Shown: in pieces, positions 1 to 12,959 of the stretch | How the letters are laid out: every line of letters begins with the position of its first letter | Position numbering within the stretch: position 1 is the first letter of the stretch | NCBI RefSeq assembly: GCF_963082655.1 | Contig: NC_081555.1 | Coordinates: 180,398,151 to 180,462,150 of the forward strand | Length of the DNA stretch: 64,000 bases | DNA from: Stomoxys calcitrans | Taxonomy: Eukaryota > Arthropoda > Insecta > Diptera > Muscidae | Direction: 5' to 3' | Made by a program: the position numbers and the translations under genes | The notes under the pieces: model-generated | What the model saw: the letters and a program-made list of their open reading frames with translations, nothing else | What the model was told of the DNA's origin: nothing | Databases searched by the model: none

Positions 1-910
1 TGTTTCATTATGAAAGTGCTCGGAGTAATTTTCTATGCTCGGCCCTAGAATCAAGTTCCTTGTAGGGATCATTTATTGTTATAATGTGAGCCAATGATGG
101 AAACATTTTTTTTCTCATCCATTGATATCACAATAAACTAAATGGTTCAACTTTGTCTGATTACTATCTGATAGATAGTAAAGAATTTTGTATATTAGTA
201 AAAAAATAAATATATACATCAATATATATAAAAGAGTAGTGTTACTGACTGATATTCGCTCAGAAGATCTGGCTGCACCTATAAACTTGAAATTTTGCAT
301 AAAGGTCACTCTTGGTACAAAGGTGCGAGATAAGGATCTCTTTAAGTTCGAACTAGAACATGCTAATATAAGTAAAGTTCTTAACATAGCATTGTTGTTG
401 ACTTTCACTTAACATTAATTTGTTTGGGGTAATGCCAAGCCATTTTACAACAACAGTTGTTAGGTGCAAATATAAGAGAAACCCGTTAGGTACAAGACTC
501 TGAGCATACTAATAGAAGTCATAAGTACTAGGGCGCCCCCACAAATAGAATGGCATACTACTTAGTGAGAGTATGAGAGATCAAAGTTGGATTTGTGGTG
601 GGGTGATGTGTGTGGTTTGTTTCATACAGAGGACAGCCAGCTGCATATGCTTGTTCTTTAGACGACATATGTATTTTTGTTTGATTTGCATTTATTGATT
701 GGAGTTGGTGGTTGGGTTTTATTTTATTAAGTTGACAACCGCTACAGCTGCGCACTTAATACGCATATAGATTGAAGTGGAAATTAATAAAAGAAAGTTA
801 TGAACGATCCTGCTCAGTCACTCAGTGCAGTAATTTTGTTAAGTTTTCTTTTTTTTCTTTTGTTTCGTTTTGTTGGTTTGTATAGATTCAAAAACTATTT
901 ATCTTATTCT
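1..910. other. No gene recognised
   Basis: AT-rich; short frames only. A small TGAAATTTTGCATAAAG motif near 290 recalls the composite repeat but is not enough to call it. Confidence 0.5.
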
Positions 911-1775
911 TTTTATACCCTTCACCATAGGATGGGGATATACTAATTTCGTCATTTTGATTGTAACATCTCGAAATATGCGTCTAAGTCCCCATAAAGT
1001 ATATATATTCTTGATCGTCATGACATTCTAAGTCGAACTAGCCATTTCCGTCCGTCCATTAGTCTGTCGAAAGCACGATAACTTTTGAAAGAGTTAAGCT
1101 AGCCGGTTGAAATTTTGCATAAATACTTCTTATTAGTGTAGGTCAGTTGGGATTGTAAATGGGCCAAATCGGTCCATGTTTTGATATAGCTGCCATACAA
1201 ACCGATCTGGGGTCTTATCAAATTGGGCGCAAATCTTATCCAATTTGACTGAAATTTTGCATGTAGGGTTTCCATATCACTTCCAATAACTGTGCTAAGT
1301 ATAGTTTAAATCGGTTCATAACCTGATATAGCTGCTATATAAGCCGATCTGGGATCTTGACTTCTTGAGCCTCTAGAGGGCGCAATTATTATCCGATTTG
1401 GCAGAAATTTTGTACAACGGCTTTTCTCATGACCTTCAACATACGTGTCTAATATGGTCTGAATCGACCAATAGCTTGATATAGCTTCCATTTAAACCTA
1501 TCTCTCGATTTTGCTTCTTGAGCCCCTTCAAGGCGCTATACTTATCCGAATGGACTGAAATATTACACAATGACTTCTACAATATTCACCATTCAATTCA
1601 TTTATGGTCCGAATTGGACTGTAACTTGATATAGCTCCAATATCATTACAGTCCTTATCATTATTCTTTGTTCGCCTAAAAGGAGATACTGCGCAAAGAA
1701 CTCGACAAATGCGATCCATGATGGAGGGTATATAAGATTCGGCCCGGCCGAACTTAGCACGCTCTTACTTGTTTT
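911..1775 (+). repeat. Composite dispersed repeat, copy A
   Basis: It starts TTTTTATACCCTTCACCATAG and ends GGCCGAACTTAGCACGCTC-TTACTTGTT. Between them are about four diverged blocks with CTGATATAGCTGCTATATAAGCCGATCTG-type words. This is the same family as the copies at 14183, 17549, 29521, 37015, 41301, 50246 and 63340. Confidence 0.75.
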
Positions 1776-1789
1776 ATCTCATTATGTAA

Positions 1790-2872
1790 GCGAAACTTCA
1801 AGGTGCAAAAAGTGTATCTCATTTTCCGATATCCATAGGGAGCGGACACTCCCCCTTTCCCTAATTTACAAAAAATCTTTATCTCGGAAATGGGTGATCA
1901 GATTTTAGCGATATTTTGCGTGAATGTATATCGAAACATTTTAAAATGGTCTCAAATAAAAGTGCTCAGGAGGAAACTACGCATTACGTATAAATATTGT
2001 GGTTGGCGCCCACCCCAAAAAATATCTCAAAGCTGGACATGTTGGCCTGCCGGACCAGGATGGAAATCAACTAATATTAGGGAAACAGTATCTGGGTGGC
2101 CGACGACGCCCAAAACACTATTCAACATAGACCAATCGCGATGATATGGGATGGCAGTAGAGTAAAAATTATATAAGTCATTTATGTTCGTTTGCTTGAA
2201 ACCGGCCGGGACAATATGGGAATCAAATCAAAGGTATTTGGGAGTACAGCACGTCTCATGAGGGCCACTTCTGTCCCAATAGAAAGCAGAAAGCAGAATG
2301 AAATATATTTGGAAATAAATCAAAACAACATGTGGGCTGATCGAGACAATATGGGTCTCATTTGAAAGGTCATTGGAAGTGGAGTACAAATCTGATATAA
2401 ATTTTAGACATCAAGTATCTGGGGAACCGTCCGACTCAGAAAAAACCCACAACTGAAGTTTAGGACGACCGGTACAATATGGGACTTAAATGAAAGGTCT
2501 TTAAACGTGAAGGTCAAGGTCAAATATCCCCCAAACGCTCATGGGGAACGACGGGAATAAAAGTAGGACTTTGGAAGTAATATACGAATCTGATATGCGT
2601 ATTTGGGAACACAAACCCCTTCTGAAGGACATGAGGACCGATCGAGACAATATGGTACTCAAATTAATGTACTTTTATAGAAAAGTACGTATCATACATT
2701 CAAATTTAGAATAATGTTGATACAGTAACACCCTGTAGAATTTTTTAACAAATAAAGCAATTTAGATCCGGGAATGACCCATGCCTCCGGGCACCAGCTT
2801 CATATCATTTGAAAAAACATTACATTTCAAATAGCCACTTTATGGTGTAGCGGCGCACACCGAGCCAGCTAG
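1790..2872 (-). repeat. Copy of the TAGCTGG dispersed repeat, reverse orientation
   Basis: At its right edge the minus strand reads CTAGCTGGCTCGGTGTGC. The body repeats words meaning the same as in 19667-21235 (CAATATGGGACTCAAATGAAAGGT and variants at about 130-bp steps). The mariner MITE lies directly beside it. Confidence 0.55.
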
Positions 2873-2874
2873 TA

Positions 2875-3111
2875 TTGGGTTGCCCAAAAAGTAATTGCGG
2901 ATTTTTCATATAGTCGGCGTTGACAAATTTTTTCACAGTTTGTCACTCTGTAATTGCATTCTTTCTTCTGTCAGTTATCAGCTGTTACTTTTAGCTTGCT
3001 TTAGAAAAAAAGTGTAAAAAAAGTATATTTGATTAAAGTTCATTCTAAGCTTCATAAAAAATGCATTTACTTTCTTTTTAAAAATCCGCAATTACTTTTT
3101 GGGCAACCCAA
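2875..3111. mobile_element. Mariner-type MITE, copy 1 (237 bp)
   Basis: Terminal inverted repeats begin TTGGGTTGCCCAAAAAGTAA and are about 30 bp long. TA lies on both sides (2873-2874, 3112-3113), as Tc1/mariner insertion requires. There is no transposase inside. The ends resemble those of mariner elements known from flies. Confidence 0.85.
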
Positions 3112-3113
3112 TA

Positions 3114-4530
3114 TATAAAGCTTTTATTTTATTGCTATGAGTCACTTTAATCCAGATTAAGATGGCAATAAATGATCAATTACTAAGAAAAAGTTTGATT
3201 TGACATATTGTAAATAGTTTATATAATTTTCAGACATTTCATGTTTTGTTTTTAAGGTTTCATATCACTTAGCCTTTTAAACAATATATGTTTTATTTGT
3301 ATTTTGTTCATTTCTTTTTCAAGTCATATAGATTTTCCTACACCTTGAGGAATACTTATAAAATCTTGCTGCTGAAGCACTTGCTAAAATAGCACATTTT
3401 TTAAATCTTTTTTTTTCAGTCGTCATTATTCTGTCAGATACAATTTGTATGCGTTGTGTCTAACAAAAATTGAATTAGGTTGGCCCTTGCACGCCAATAC
3501 AGCTTAAGTACACTTTCACGTGATTCCAAAGACATTGCGCTATGTGTTTTTGTACGGCGAGGTGTTGAATCATCACCTCAGAACCAAACAGATGAAAGTA
3601 TTGATGATAAGAATCTGTCGGTTTTTTCCATTTCGCTTTTGAACATATACTATATGTGTAAACTAAATATACATGTCCCACTATATATTTAGCAAATACT
3701 CGTATTTATCAAAACTATTTTTCAACTAGTTCAGTTTGTTGATAATTTAAACATTTTTTTTTTTTGTTTTTTCGTTTGTTTGGAACGGTACTAATCCATG
3801 CCAAACAAAACACATTTCTATAAAATGGCATAACAATAGATATTTTTGATGAAATTTGTAGTGTTTTTTTTATTTTGGGTAGTTGTTTTGAAAAAATCAA
3901 AAATATGCCAAAACAATTTTGTTCGAAATCTGAGTCATTTTATTTTTGTATGTTTATGAGACTTTACCGAAACAAAAATCCAAACACCCAATGGAGGAGT
4001 ACAGGAGAGTCAGAAACGCACGTCAAGTTCATTATGAGTTATTGCCAAATAATTATTATGCTCTGCGTGGGAGTACAATTTAAGACTTATACACCTGCTT
4101 ACTTGCCACTTTTTTATTTATTGAAGACGCCCATGAAAGGGAGGCGATTTGTGTTGATAGAGGAGACAAAAACTGAAATGCTGAAGGGAATGAAAAAAAA
4201 CAACCACAAATGTATTTAAAAGAGAATAGGGTTCGTTTGTCCATCCGTACGTGCGGCCATAGTAAGCCCACAGACTTTTGAATGAATAAAAATATGCGTT
4301 ACAAATAACACACAAATTAATTTTGTTGATGCAGGTCGGTTGGGATTGCAAATATAGAAAACTATCTCCTAAGTTGCTTACTTAGCGCCTGAAGTGTAGA
4401 ATTGTTAAACTATTAGCTTATTCTCTGATTTTATTGTTGACCTTTGGAATTGTAGAACTCTTTCTGCCCCGATTTTTGCACCTGAGGATTTAGTTGATCT
4501 TGGGAATTGAATTTAAATGAATGAGAGAAA
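3114..4530. other. No gene recognised
   Basis: AT-rich sequence with poly(T) runs. The overlapping short frames on both strands look like chance. Confidence 0.5.
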
Positions 4531-4958
4531 TAGTCGGAGGCCATCGTAGAGCAGAGGTTAGCATGCCCACCTATGACGCTGAACGCCTAGGTTCGAATCC
4601 TGGCGAGACCATCAGAAAAAATTTTCAGCGGTGATTTTCCCCTCGTAATACTGGCAACATTTGTGAGGTGCAATGCCATGTAAAACTTCTCTCCAAAGAG
4701 TTGTTGCACTGCGGCACGCCGTTCGGACTCGGCTATAAAAAGGAGGCCCGTAATACTGGCAACATTTGTGAGGTGCAATGCCATGTAAAACTTCTCTCCA
4801 AAGAGGTGTTGCACTGCGGCACGCCGTTCGGACTCGGCTATAAAAAGGAGGCCCCTTATTATTGAGCTTAAACTTGAATCGGACTGCACTCATTGATATG
4901 TGAGAAGTTTGCCCCTGTTCCTTAGTGGAATGAGCATGGGCAAAATTTGCAAATTTGC
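4531..4958 (+). mobile_element. tRNA-derived SINE, copy 1, with a tandem duplication in its body
   Basis: The head, GTAGAGCAGAGGTTAGCATG and GGTTCGAATCC, carries Pol III A-box and B-box words of a tRNA gene, but the full cloverleaf is not kept. The body holds a 105-bp unit twice in tandem (4644-4748 and 4749-4853), nearly identical. It ends near TTTGCAAATTTGCAA. Confidence 0.75.
4644..4853 (+). repeat. 105-bp direct tandem duplication inside the SINE
   Basis: Both units start CGTAATACTGGCAACATTTG and contain GGCACGCCGTTCGGACTCGG. Very few bases differ between them (for example GAGTTGTTGC versus GAGGTGTTGC). Confidence 0.9.
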
Positions 4959-5129
4959 AATTGAGAGATATAGTCGATGGGAATCGATGGCTTAAGGCCT
5001 AGTTATGCTCTAGTAAATGAAGTGTAAATCTAGAACAAATGTAACGTAATTGTAAAGAGGCAATTATGCCTATTACCAAACGTAGCATTTGAAATTCCAA
5101 ACAAAACAATTTTTTTCTCTTCGCTGGGA

Positions 5130-5240
5130 TCTTACTACTGCGAATGCTGGGTATAAGAAATGTTGCAATGTATCATTGTCCTCATTGCATGCCCTGCACA
5201 AGGCATCGCTAGTCGCACCTATCATGTGTAGGTACCCAGA
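5130..5240 (-). pseudogene. LINE C-terminal zinc-knuckle fragment
   Basis: The minus strand reads G-A-T-S-D-A-L-C-R-A-C-N-E-D-N-D-T-L-Q-H, matching the C-x-x-C...H segment that follows RNase H in several arthropod LINEs. It is only a short remnant next to two SINE copies. Confidence 0.5.
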
Positions 5241-5329
5241 AAAACTATAGACCTAAATTTGACCGATTAAACATGGTATTGACTTATAAAAATCTTTTCA
5301 AACAAGGTGTTAATTATTTTTAATATGCA

Positions 5330-5612
5330 AATCAAATTTTGCCCATGAACATTCCACCGGCAAACTTCTCACATATGAATGAGTGAAGTCCGATTCAAAT
5401 TTAAGCTGAATGATAAGGGGCCACCTTTTTATAGCAGAGTCCGAACGGCGTGCCACAGTGCGACACCTTTTTGGAAAGAAGTTTTACATGGCATAGTACC
5501 TCACAAATGTTGCCATCATTAGGAGGGGAAAACCACCGCTGAAAATTTTTTCTGATGGTCTCGCCAGGTTTCGATCCCAGGCGTTCAGCGTCATAGGCGT
5601 TCAGCATTCCCA
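5330..5612 (-). mobile_element. tRNA-derived SINE, copy 2
   Basis: Minus-strand copy of the 4531 family with a single body unit. The B-box equivalent near 5570 is slightly altered (GGTTTCGATCCC on the plus strand). Confidence 0.7.
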
Positions 5613-8600
5613 TCATTGTGTTGCAGTGGCAACTACGGGATGAAGCTTACAACTTCATCTTAGTGCGTCTCCAGTGGTGTCTCTTGGCAATATATCTAAG
5701 AGTGTTGCCTGTACACAAACCTAGATGCCTATGTTCATACTGATATCATTTCTACTTTTCCTTAGTATTCACCACATTTTTTCGGTTTGGATTCCCAAAT
5801 TGGATCCTTGCCGGTTTGTTCAAGTGTCACTTTGCTCCTAGTCCATGTCTGTACTCAAGTTGTAATCTGGCACGCGTTAGAAGAGTTCGTTTTCTTCATC
5901 TTCACCGTAAACATCCATACGCGTTCCCTTTCCAGCTTCGATTGGTATAGCTGTGATGTTAACTAGATTATATGCAAAATTTCAGGGCCCTAGAAGATGC
6001 GGGTGCCCATTGGTCGTATTACAAAGATGATCATCCCGGTCCTACATAATTTTGTTCGGGCTATCAAAACCACATTTATCGTTAGATTTCGAGACATTTT
6101 TTGGCCGGAAAGTGCATGCTTTCGTGTGTGGGATATGATGATTGCGAAAATTGTATTTTACTAAAATGCCCGTAGAGACTTTAATCCAATTTTTCCACAT
6201 ATTTAGAGCCCGTCTAGGGCAATGAAAATGTGGTATCAAATTGGGGGTTTTAGCTTTGGGTATTGAGAACTCGAAGGGGTTTTCTTGTTTTTTTTTTTTC
6301 TTGTAGAAAAATGTCAGTATTGTGGTCAACATATACCCTAGTAGAGTCAACACAATTGTATTTCAAATGTATCTACATTACGCCTTTTTTACAATACAAA
6401 AATCCAAATTTAAAAATTTTTCTTTGTTGGCCCAAAACAATAAAATTATCTTTTTCTGACAAAAAATTCCAAAATTCTGCTAAACTTTTGACTAAAGAAT
6501 CGAACCGTGGTGTATATTGGCAAAAATATAGTGAATCGTATCAGCTATCCATATCTTTTAAACAAATCGAATACAAAAAATGGTAATGGTAATGAAAGTG
6601 AATAAATGTCCTGGCGTTGACATTATTCCGGTTTTATTTTTTGGGAAATGTGGTAATGAAATATCTTATAAGATATTGAACATTTTCATCAAGTGAAAAA
6701 AAACTTTCAGTGTATTTTAAAGGCCATAAATCCTGATGGATGCAGCATAATGGGCATGGGGTTCATTTTATAATATGCTGTGAATCCTAAAAGTAAGAAT
6801 ACTCAAATAATGGATCGCCATTTCCACAAACATGTAACGGAAAATGCAATTAAAGAAGCTCAAGCTGTCGTCCCAGTTGGCAACAACGGTCTTCTATCAG
6901 CTTTCCTATGAAGGCATTCCACATCAGAAAAGAATCCACAAGTCTATCTAAAAGAAAAATACTCTGGAAAAAGGATTACTTGGTAAGCACGGAGAAGAAA
7001 CTCCTTGAGAGCAGAAGGGTAGGATTTGAAGAGCAATTATGACCAAGCCTTCAGAAATGATTAAACTGAGATTAAGGCAACAGGGGGCTGGAGAGATGAT
7101 ATGAAGTTTCACTTCCATCTCACTCGTGTCTTCCGTCACATCACTGAGAGGAGTGGGTTCCCTTTTGTAAAGTTTAAGCAGATCCCAAATACCTGCAATT
7201 CACGCCGGAACTCTCGTACAATTCTAACTTTTCCTGCTCTTAATCTGATGTCTGAAACCCGGAACAGGTTGCCTAAAATCTGTTCATTAATTTCTCACTC
7301 AGAGGCTGATCATTGGTTGAGTTGTCAATTGTTCCGCACTAAGGATATTGAAGAACTATCTGTAGCTCTGAATGATTACTCAAAATCTCTCAAATGCTGG
7401 AAGATCCACTGGAAAGAAGAATCAACATCAAGTTATGCAAGACCTATACAACTTCTACCCCAACAAGGACAACTTCCCACTAATATGCATCCTCTCCAAT
7501 GAAGACGTGTATATTTAACACTAGCAAGTGTGTTGGATGATCCTATGTAATTTTATGTGGCTCTTAAGGTTGTGCTCAATTACATAACTGCATATAGTGA
7601 CTTCAAAACATTTTTTTTATTGAATCACCCTATATAAACGATTTTGTTTTACCTTAAATAAAAGCTCATCCAAATATAATACAGGGATATGAGGTTGTAA
7701 AAAGTCATCATCCTAATGTACATAAATCGTTAGTGAAAAACGGATGTAAAAGAAACTTTTAAAAAGTTAAACTTGAAGAGAATTAAAATTTAAGCGGAGC
7801 AGATTTCTCGTTAGGTAAGAAATAATCAATAACATGTCCTACATACTACGTATACATACAATCGTTAGCATTGTACAAAATCCCATTAATTCAATTTATA
7901 TGTGAACAAACCATAAGAAATGATTGTCAATACACCTTTCTACATGAATTTGCAAATTTTTTGTTTCGTTTTTATTTATTTATTTGTTTTTTTTTTTTTT
8001 TTGCAAAAATGCTCTTAGCATTTTATGTCAATCAACAAAAAATATAGCCATGGAAATGCCCACTTTAGTTACCAAGCATTAGCACTTAAGATGTTTCATT
8101 TCTAAAGTATCTTTGAGATGTAGAGAACGATTTTCGACAATACTAAAAGAGGGACAATGTTAAGCATGAGAGAAATGTATATATGCATACATGAAGCAAT
8201 TCGATACGAAATGAAACAATTTTATTTTGGTTCGTTAGGTACATTTTGTAATCTTGTTTGTTCTGTCCTATTGCATCACAAATTCTTTATAGACAATGTC
8301 GTGCAAAATTAATTGGGTTCGTTTTCACATATTAAAAGTTACGAGTGTATCATACATGTGTATTGATTTCAAGTGTTGCAGAACTTTAAAAGACTTATCA
8401 TTTCAAGATTCTAAACGATATTTATCAAACGAATGACAGTAACATGCCTTAACCCTTTCGCGTACTTGTTTTAAGGTATCTTTTGTTGGTATTTTAGCTT
8501 TATTTTTAGTAAGCAGGGAAACTTCAACATAGTCAGAGCCATATGTTCTTCCCACCACCACGTTATGTTAATGACTATTTAACATTTCTCCAAAGCACTT

Positions 8601-10439
8601 CAATACCTTAAGCGGGGATTTTGGGATGGGTGTTCATATTCAATCATCTCTTACACCCTTTAAAAGCATTTATATGAAGTTCGAGTGCCACCTATAATCT
8701 TCAAAATATAAACTGACCTATTGTTTCTTGCCAACAGCTTCTCATCCCTACCCACCGAAAAAGCATATCACTCACATTCCTTTTAACGTTGGGTGATCCT
8801 CTCTATATTTGCCATAACAGTTGCTACTATTGAATTCACTAACATTCCAACTCTAACAACTTCCTTGCATGTATTGTATGTACACACCACCATATACAGG
8901 CATTGACACAAAGGCATTTTAGTCACTTTCCCTACAATCATTTTCTCTTGTAGAAGTCACTAAATCTGCATGCAAGGAGGTGTAAACCCATTTCCGTCGA
9001 TATCATTTTTTTAGTTTAATTAATGTCTCGGTACTGGAGAAAACGTGCTACTTGGCGATATATGCCTACGAAAGACTAAAAGGGACTACAAAAAGTTTAA
9101 AACTCGATTAATTACGCCATTAAAAAAAAGAATAAATTCTCTTTTTTCCAAGATTTTTCTGCTGTTAGGGCGAAGATCATTTTTATTTTTATTTCTATTT
9201 CTTTATTTCTTTTTTCTTGTCTAATCTAATCGAAAATTTTTTGCAATGGATTCAACCCGACTGGGATTTGAATAGCCAACCTTCCGATTTCTGGGCGTAT
9301 TCACTCCCTTCTGGCAACTAAATAAACATACATTCACACTTATGTGTAGGTATTTTTGAGTTAACGTTACAAACAACAACAAAAAGATCTATTTTTAGAT
9401 TTATACCCATTACAGTCGATGATGTGAAACTATTAAGCGAAACATGAATTATAGTATGCTGATAGTAATGTATATTGTTGTAAATGATTTAAACCATAAA
9501 ATCTCTACAAACTATCTTTAAAAACTACCTACAAATTGTCAACTCAGAGAGGAAATGAGAAATTAACGATCAAATGTTTGGTGCTTTGTAATGAAATCTG
9601 CTAAAAATAAATACAAATACTGTCGAATATATTCTTCAGAGAGATAATTTTCACCAACTGTCATTTCATATGCCACACGACCATCTCTCTCTCGCAGAAC
9701 TAACGTCATGTTTAGCCATTAACTTACATCCCAATAAAATACAACAATGAAAGTCTAAACACTTCACTTATCTACATGTAAGGTATCAAAAACCTTTCAC
9801 CCACCAAGCTTAAGATCATTTAACTTCTCTCATTCTCTCATGAAATAACTCACATACATATATATGTTACATAAATACATATATGCTGATGATTTGTTGA
9901 GTTTCTTACTCTCGTGGTTTTTCTATCTCTGGCTTTATCTCAGTGTTATTACCAGTCGGAGGCATAACGGATTTCTCTCACAGCAATATGCCAACACAAA
10001 ATGTATGAATTGTTGTTGGTTCATATCTCCATGTACGGCACTGGGGCAAAAATGGTTTACTGTAGTAGTAAAGTTTTATTTTGTGTTAAAAATAAATAGT
10101 GAAAATAACTTGCTGGATAATTTTAGTATTTTATCATCAAATCTTCTTTGAAAAACAAAAAAATCATTAGTCAAAACCTGATTATAGTTAAAATTCATTC
10201 ATTCATTTTTTAGTTTAATCGTTTTGTCAACCTTGTCGGAATAAATACTATTTGAATTTTTTTACATATTTGAGTTTCCATAGATTTTATATTGCCAACA
10301 TTTTGTTAATAACTGAAATATTTAATAAACAAGCAAATAAAGTGCATATCTACAGAAAAACTCCTTTCGATTGATATAACTTTTGACTCGGTTGAGTGCC
10401 TAGGCCGGCATTAATGTATGTATATGATATAAATTGTGT
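5613..10439. other. Gene-poor stretch
   Basis: Apart from the unrecognised frame at 7101-7502, I see only AT-rich DNA, poly(T) tracts (6285, 7985) and no terminal repeats or domain motifs. Confidence 0.45.
7101..7502 (+). pseudogene. Unrecognised 133-codon open frame, possibly a fragment
   Basis: It has richer sequence than the surrounding AT desert and reads as a plausible globular protein (W, C, H and charged residues; no low complexity), including I-P-N-T-C-N-S-R-R-N-S-R-T-I-L and A-L-N-D-Y-S-K-S-L-K-C-W-K. I have a vague sense of similarity to an insect and cnidarian repeat-encoded protein family, but cannot name it. It has no clear splice signals or promoter. It could be a broken mobile-element gene or chance. 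Confidence 0.3.
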
Positions 10440-10600
10440 ACTGCTTACACAAATTTCCTATGTCATTGCACGGCATTCGCGGCTAAAAGACACCTGTTTA
10501 GGTGGGGAGTGGTATAGAAAACACTTAGGGATTTTGTAAGTAGCACGGGGCGGATTAATATGGCGCCCTCTATTCAACCTAACCTAACCTACACAATATG
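10440..10600 (+). pseudogene. LINE C-terminal fragment with AACCTAACCT tail
   Basis: The plus strand reads N-F-L-C-H-C-T-A-F-A-A-K-R-H-L-F, the last knuckle of RNase H-type LINEs, then a stretch to CAACCTAACCTAACCT, which looks like the 3' end of an element. Confidence 0.5.
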
Positions 10601-11559
10601 GACATGGTTTGTAATATTGGGTTTTATGTAATTTAATGTAATGTTCTTGTACTCGTTTTCAACCACTTTCCACTTTTTTGCTTCCAATCCATTTGACAAC
10701 TTCGATGTCACAGCCAATTCCTTCCATTATTACTAAATTTTTTTTTCTAAAACTCTCTGCTTTCCACTTTAGTGCAAACTTTTCTCTTGATATTGCTGAC
10801 AGAAAAAATTTTGGCCCTTGAAGAGTTAACCGTTTGTTTGCCTACTTAAATGAGTGACCGTACACAAAAAAATTAAACCTATTGTTCAAGTGTGTACATA
10901 GAGTGTGACATACATATGAAGAGCTCTGAAGAAGAAACTATTGATCAGCAAAACGGAAAGAAGGTTTGTACGTTTGCAACAAAGTTGTCAAGTGTCTTGT
11001 CCAACTAAAATAACCTTGGGAATTCCTTCCATACATATCTCCAATATCAAAAGTATATACAACAATAAAATAGAAGAGGAATTATACAAGAACAACAAAA
11101 TAGTAAACAAAAAATTCTGCAAAATAATGACGAATAGGAGGAGAAGACAAGAAGGCAAATTCAAATTTACAATGAGAAAGAGTAGGTTGGAATTTGGTTT
11201 TAATTTTATCTTCTATTGACCTCACTTGTGTACACTGGAAAAAACTAAATTGACAAATTTTCCGAACAGCTTCATTTAAGATTAAAACGAAAGTGGATTT
11301 TTCACATTGATAAAAGGATTTATTTCAATTATTACCGGCAACAGTAATGGATGCCAGAAGTCGAAATGAAAAATTTAAAATTTTATGAAAATCGTCTCAA
11401 ATTTGGATATACAAGGTAGCAGCAACGAAATGTTATCAAGTTCACATTGGTATATCTGTCAAACTAGAAATAACAGCTGCATGATATTTGTTTTATTCAC
11501 ACCTCATTGTATTATTTACAAGCCACCAAAAACATTTGCTTCTGAAAAAAGAAGTTTTT
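10601..11559. other. No gene recognised
   Basis: A 92-codon frame at 10941 is Lys/Asn/Ile-rich and matches nothing I know. Confidence 0.45.
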
Positions 11560-12420
11560 TTGTGATGGGGTTCAAGCGTAAAAGAGTGATTGCATTATAT
11601 TTAAATGGAAACACACAATCGGCTATTGTTGGTGAGCTGAAACAACTCAAAGTGAACAAAACTTTTTATGTATTGCTCCATAAATCGTTCTAATAATTGA
11701 AAAAAAAAAACTGCAACAACACCTAAAATAGTTCGGCGAGTTAAGGCTCGAATTCAATGAAATCCACGCCGTAGATGCAAACAATTGGCTAAAGATCTGA
11801 AAACGTTCCGTGAAAGGATGCAATATGCATGTATTGAAAAACGAGCTCAAAGTTAAGTCTTAAATGCGGTCTTACACCAAAACAAAAAAGTTAAAATCGA
11901 TTGAACAAAGTAGTTGGTGCGCTCGTAGTGAATTTCCAAACCTTGCGTTCTATGACGAGAAAATGTCTCAATTGAGCAATTTGTTAACTCCCAAAATGAT
12001 CGTGTTTGCTTGACCGAGTCCCCGTACGAAAATTTGATCTTATAAACGGCCGCTTGAAGTAATTTCCCGTCTCTAGTGATGGTATATACAGCAGTGACCG
12101 CCGATGGCTGCCTTACAATCATTTTCATCAAGCCTCGCGTCAAAGTTAATGCGGCTTATAATAGAAGAAACAAAACATTTTGGAAGGTGCTATGGAACCG
12201 TGGGCACCCAAACACTTTGGTCGTAAACCATAGATATACCGACAATACTGCACAGGCACTGTCGTCTGAAGTATGTCCAAACGAAGAATGGATAAAAAGT
12301 CATGTTCCGCACATCTCTTCGTCCACACAGTGGCTTTCCAATTCGTCAGATGCTTTTCCGTTTGAATCAATAAAAAATGTTCTGTTTGTTTCTCTTTCGA
12401 GACGAGCTTTGTGATCGGAA
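11560..12420 (+). pseudogene. Decayed Tc1/mariner-superfamily transposase
   Basis: Pieces of a transposase read in shifting frames on the plus strand. They are R-V-I-A-L-Y-L-N-G-N-T-Q-S-A-I (N-terminal helix-turn-helix), N-P-R-R-R-C-K-Q-L-A-K-D (around 11759), V-Y-T-A-V-T-A-D-G near 12082 (family V-W-A-A-V-T-A-D-G), and N-E-E-W-I-K-S-H-V-P-H near 12281. The second and third acidic residues appear about 35 residues apart, closer to the DD37D maT type than to DD34D mariner. Several stops and frameshifts make it non-functional. I could not fix the terminal repeats. Confidence 0.6.
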
Positions 12421-12785
12421 TTTTTCTTTCCGCAAATGGAAAGCCAGATATCGCAACAAACACCAACCACTATAGGACGCTTTTCGTAATTTACAATAGT
12501 TTAGAATTACTCATCAGCCATATTAGGTGTGAAGGCTTCAAGGGCCGTTCGTTGGTATGTTGTACTTATACCGAATTTATTGCGAAAACGCCCCTATGAT
12601 ATAAATACCACATTAACCACGCTCGACAACCCTGTCTATTAGCTGTTTTATTCCCAATGCCTGTGTTTTTGTGTAATGCAGATTTATTGTCTACACAATT
12701 TACACTACTCCCATAGTACACACATGATTCTATGCATCTGTTGGAAGTTGTATTGATGGCTTCGAACGCTAGAAATATTTCCATT

Positions 12786-12860
12786 CTTTTTATACCCACC
12801 ACCATAGAATGGGGGTATAATAATCTAGTCATTATGTTTGCAACATCTCGAAATATTGAT
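12786..12860 (+). repeat. Composite repeat, 5' end fragment
   Basis: Only the TATACCCACCACCATAGAATG end and TTGCAACATCTCGAAATATTG are present. Confidence 0.65.
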
Positions 12861-12959
12861 CTGCCACCCCATATATACGGGTATATCCTTTATTTATTTA
12901 TAGTCAGAGAAAACATAAGGCAGAAACCTTTGGGCAAATATTTGTCTTGATTATACGAT

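Noticed and set aside
3475..3692. Overlapping 68- and 70-codon frames on both strands
   Set aside because: Short, no motif, no splice signals; expected by chance in this composition.
4538..4612. Possible functional tRNA gene
   Set aside because: A and B boxes are present, but the acceptor stem does not pair and the sequence continues into a repeated SINE body.
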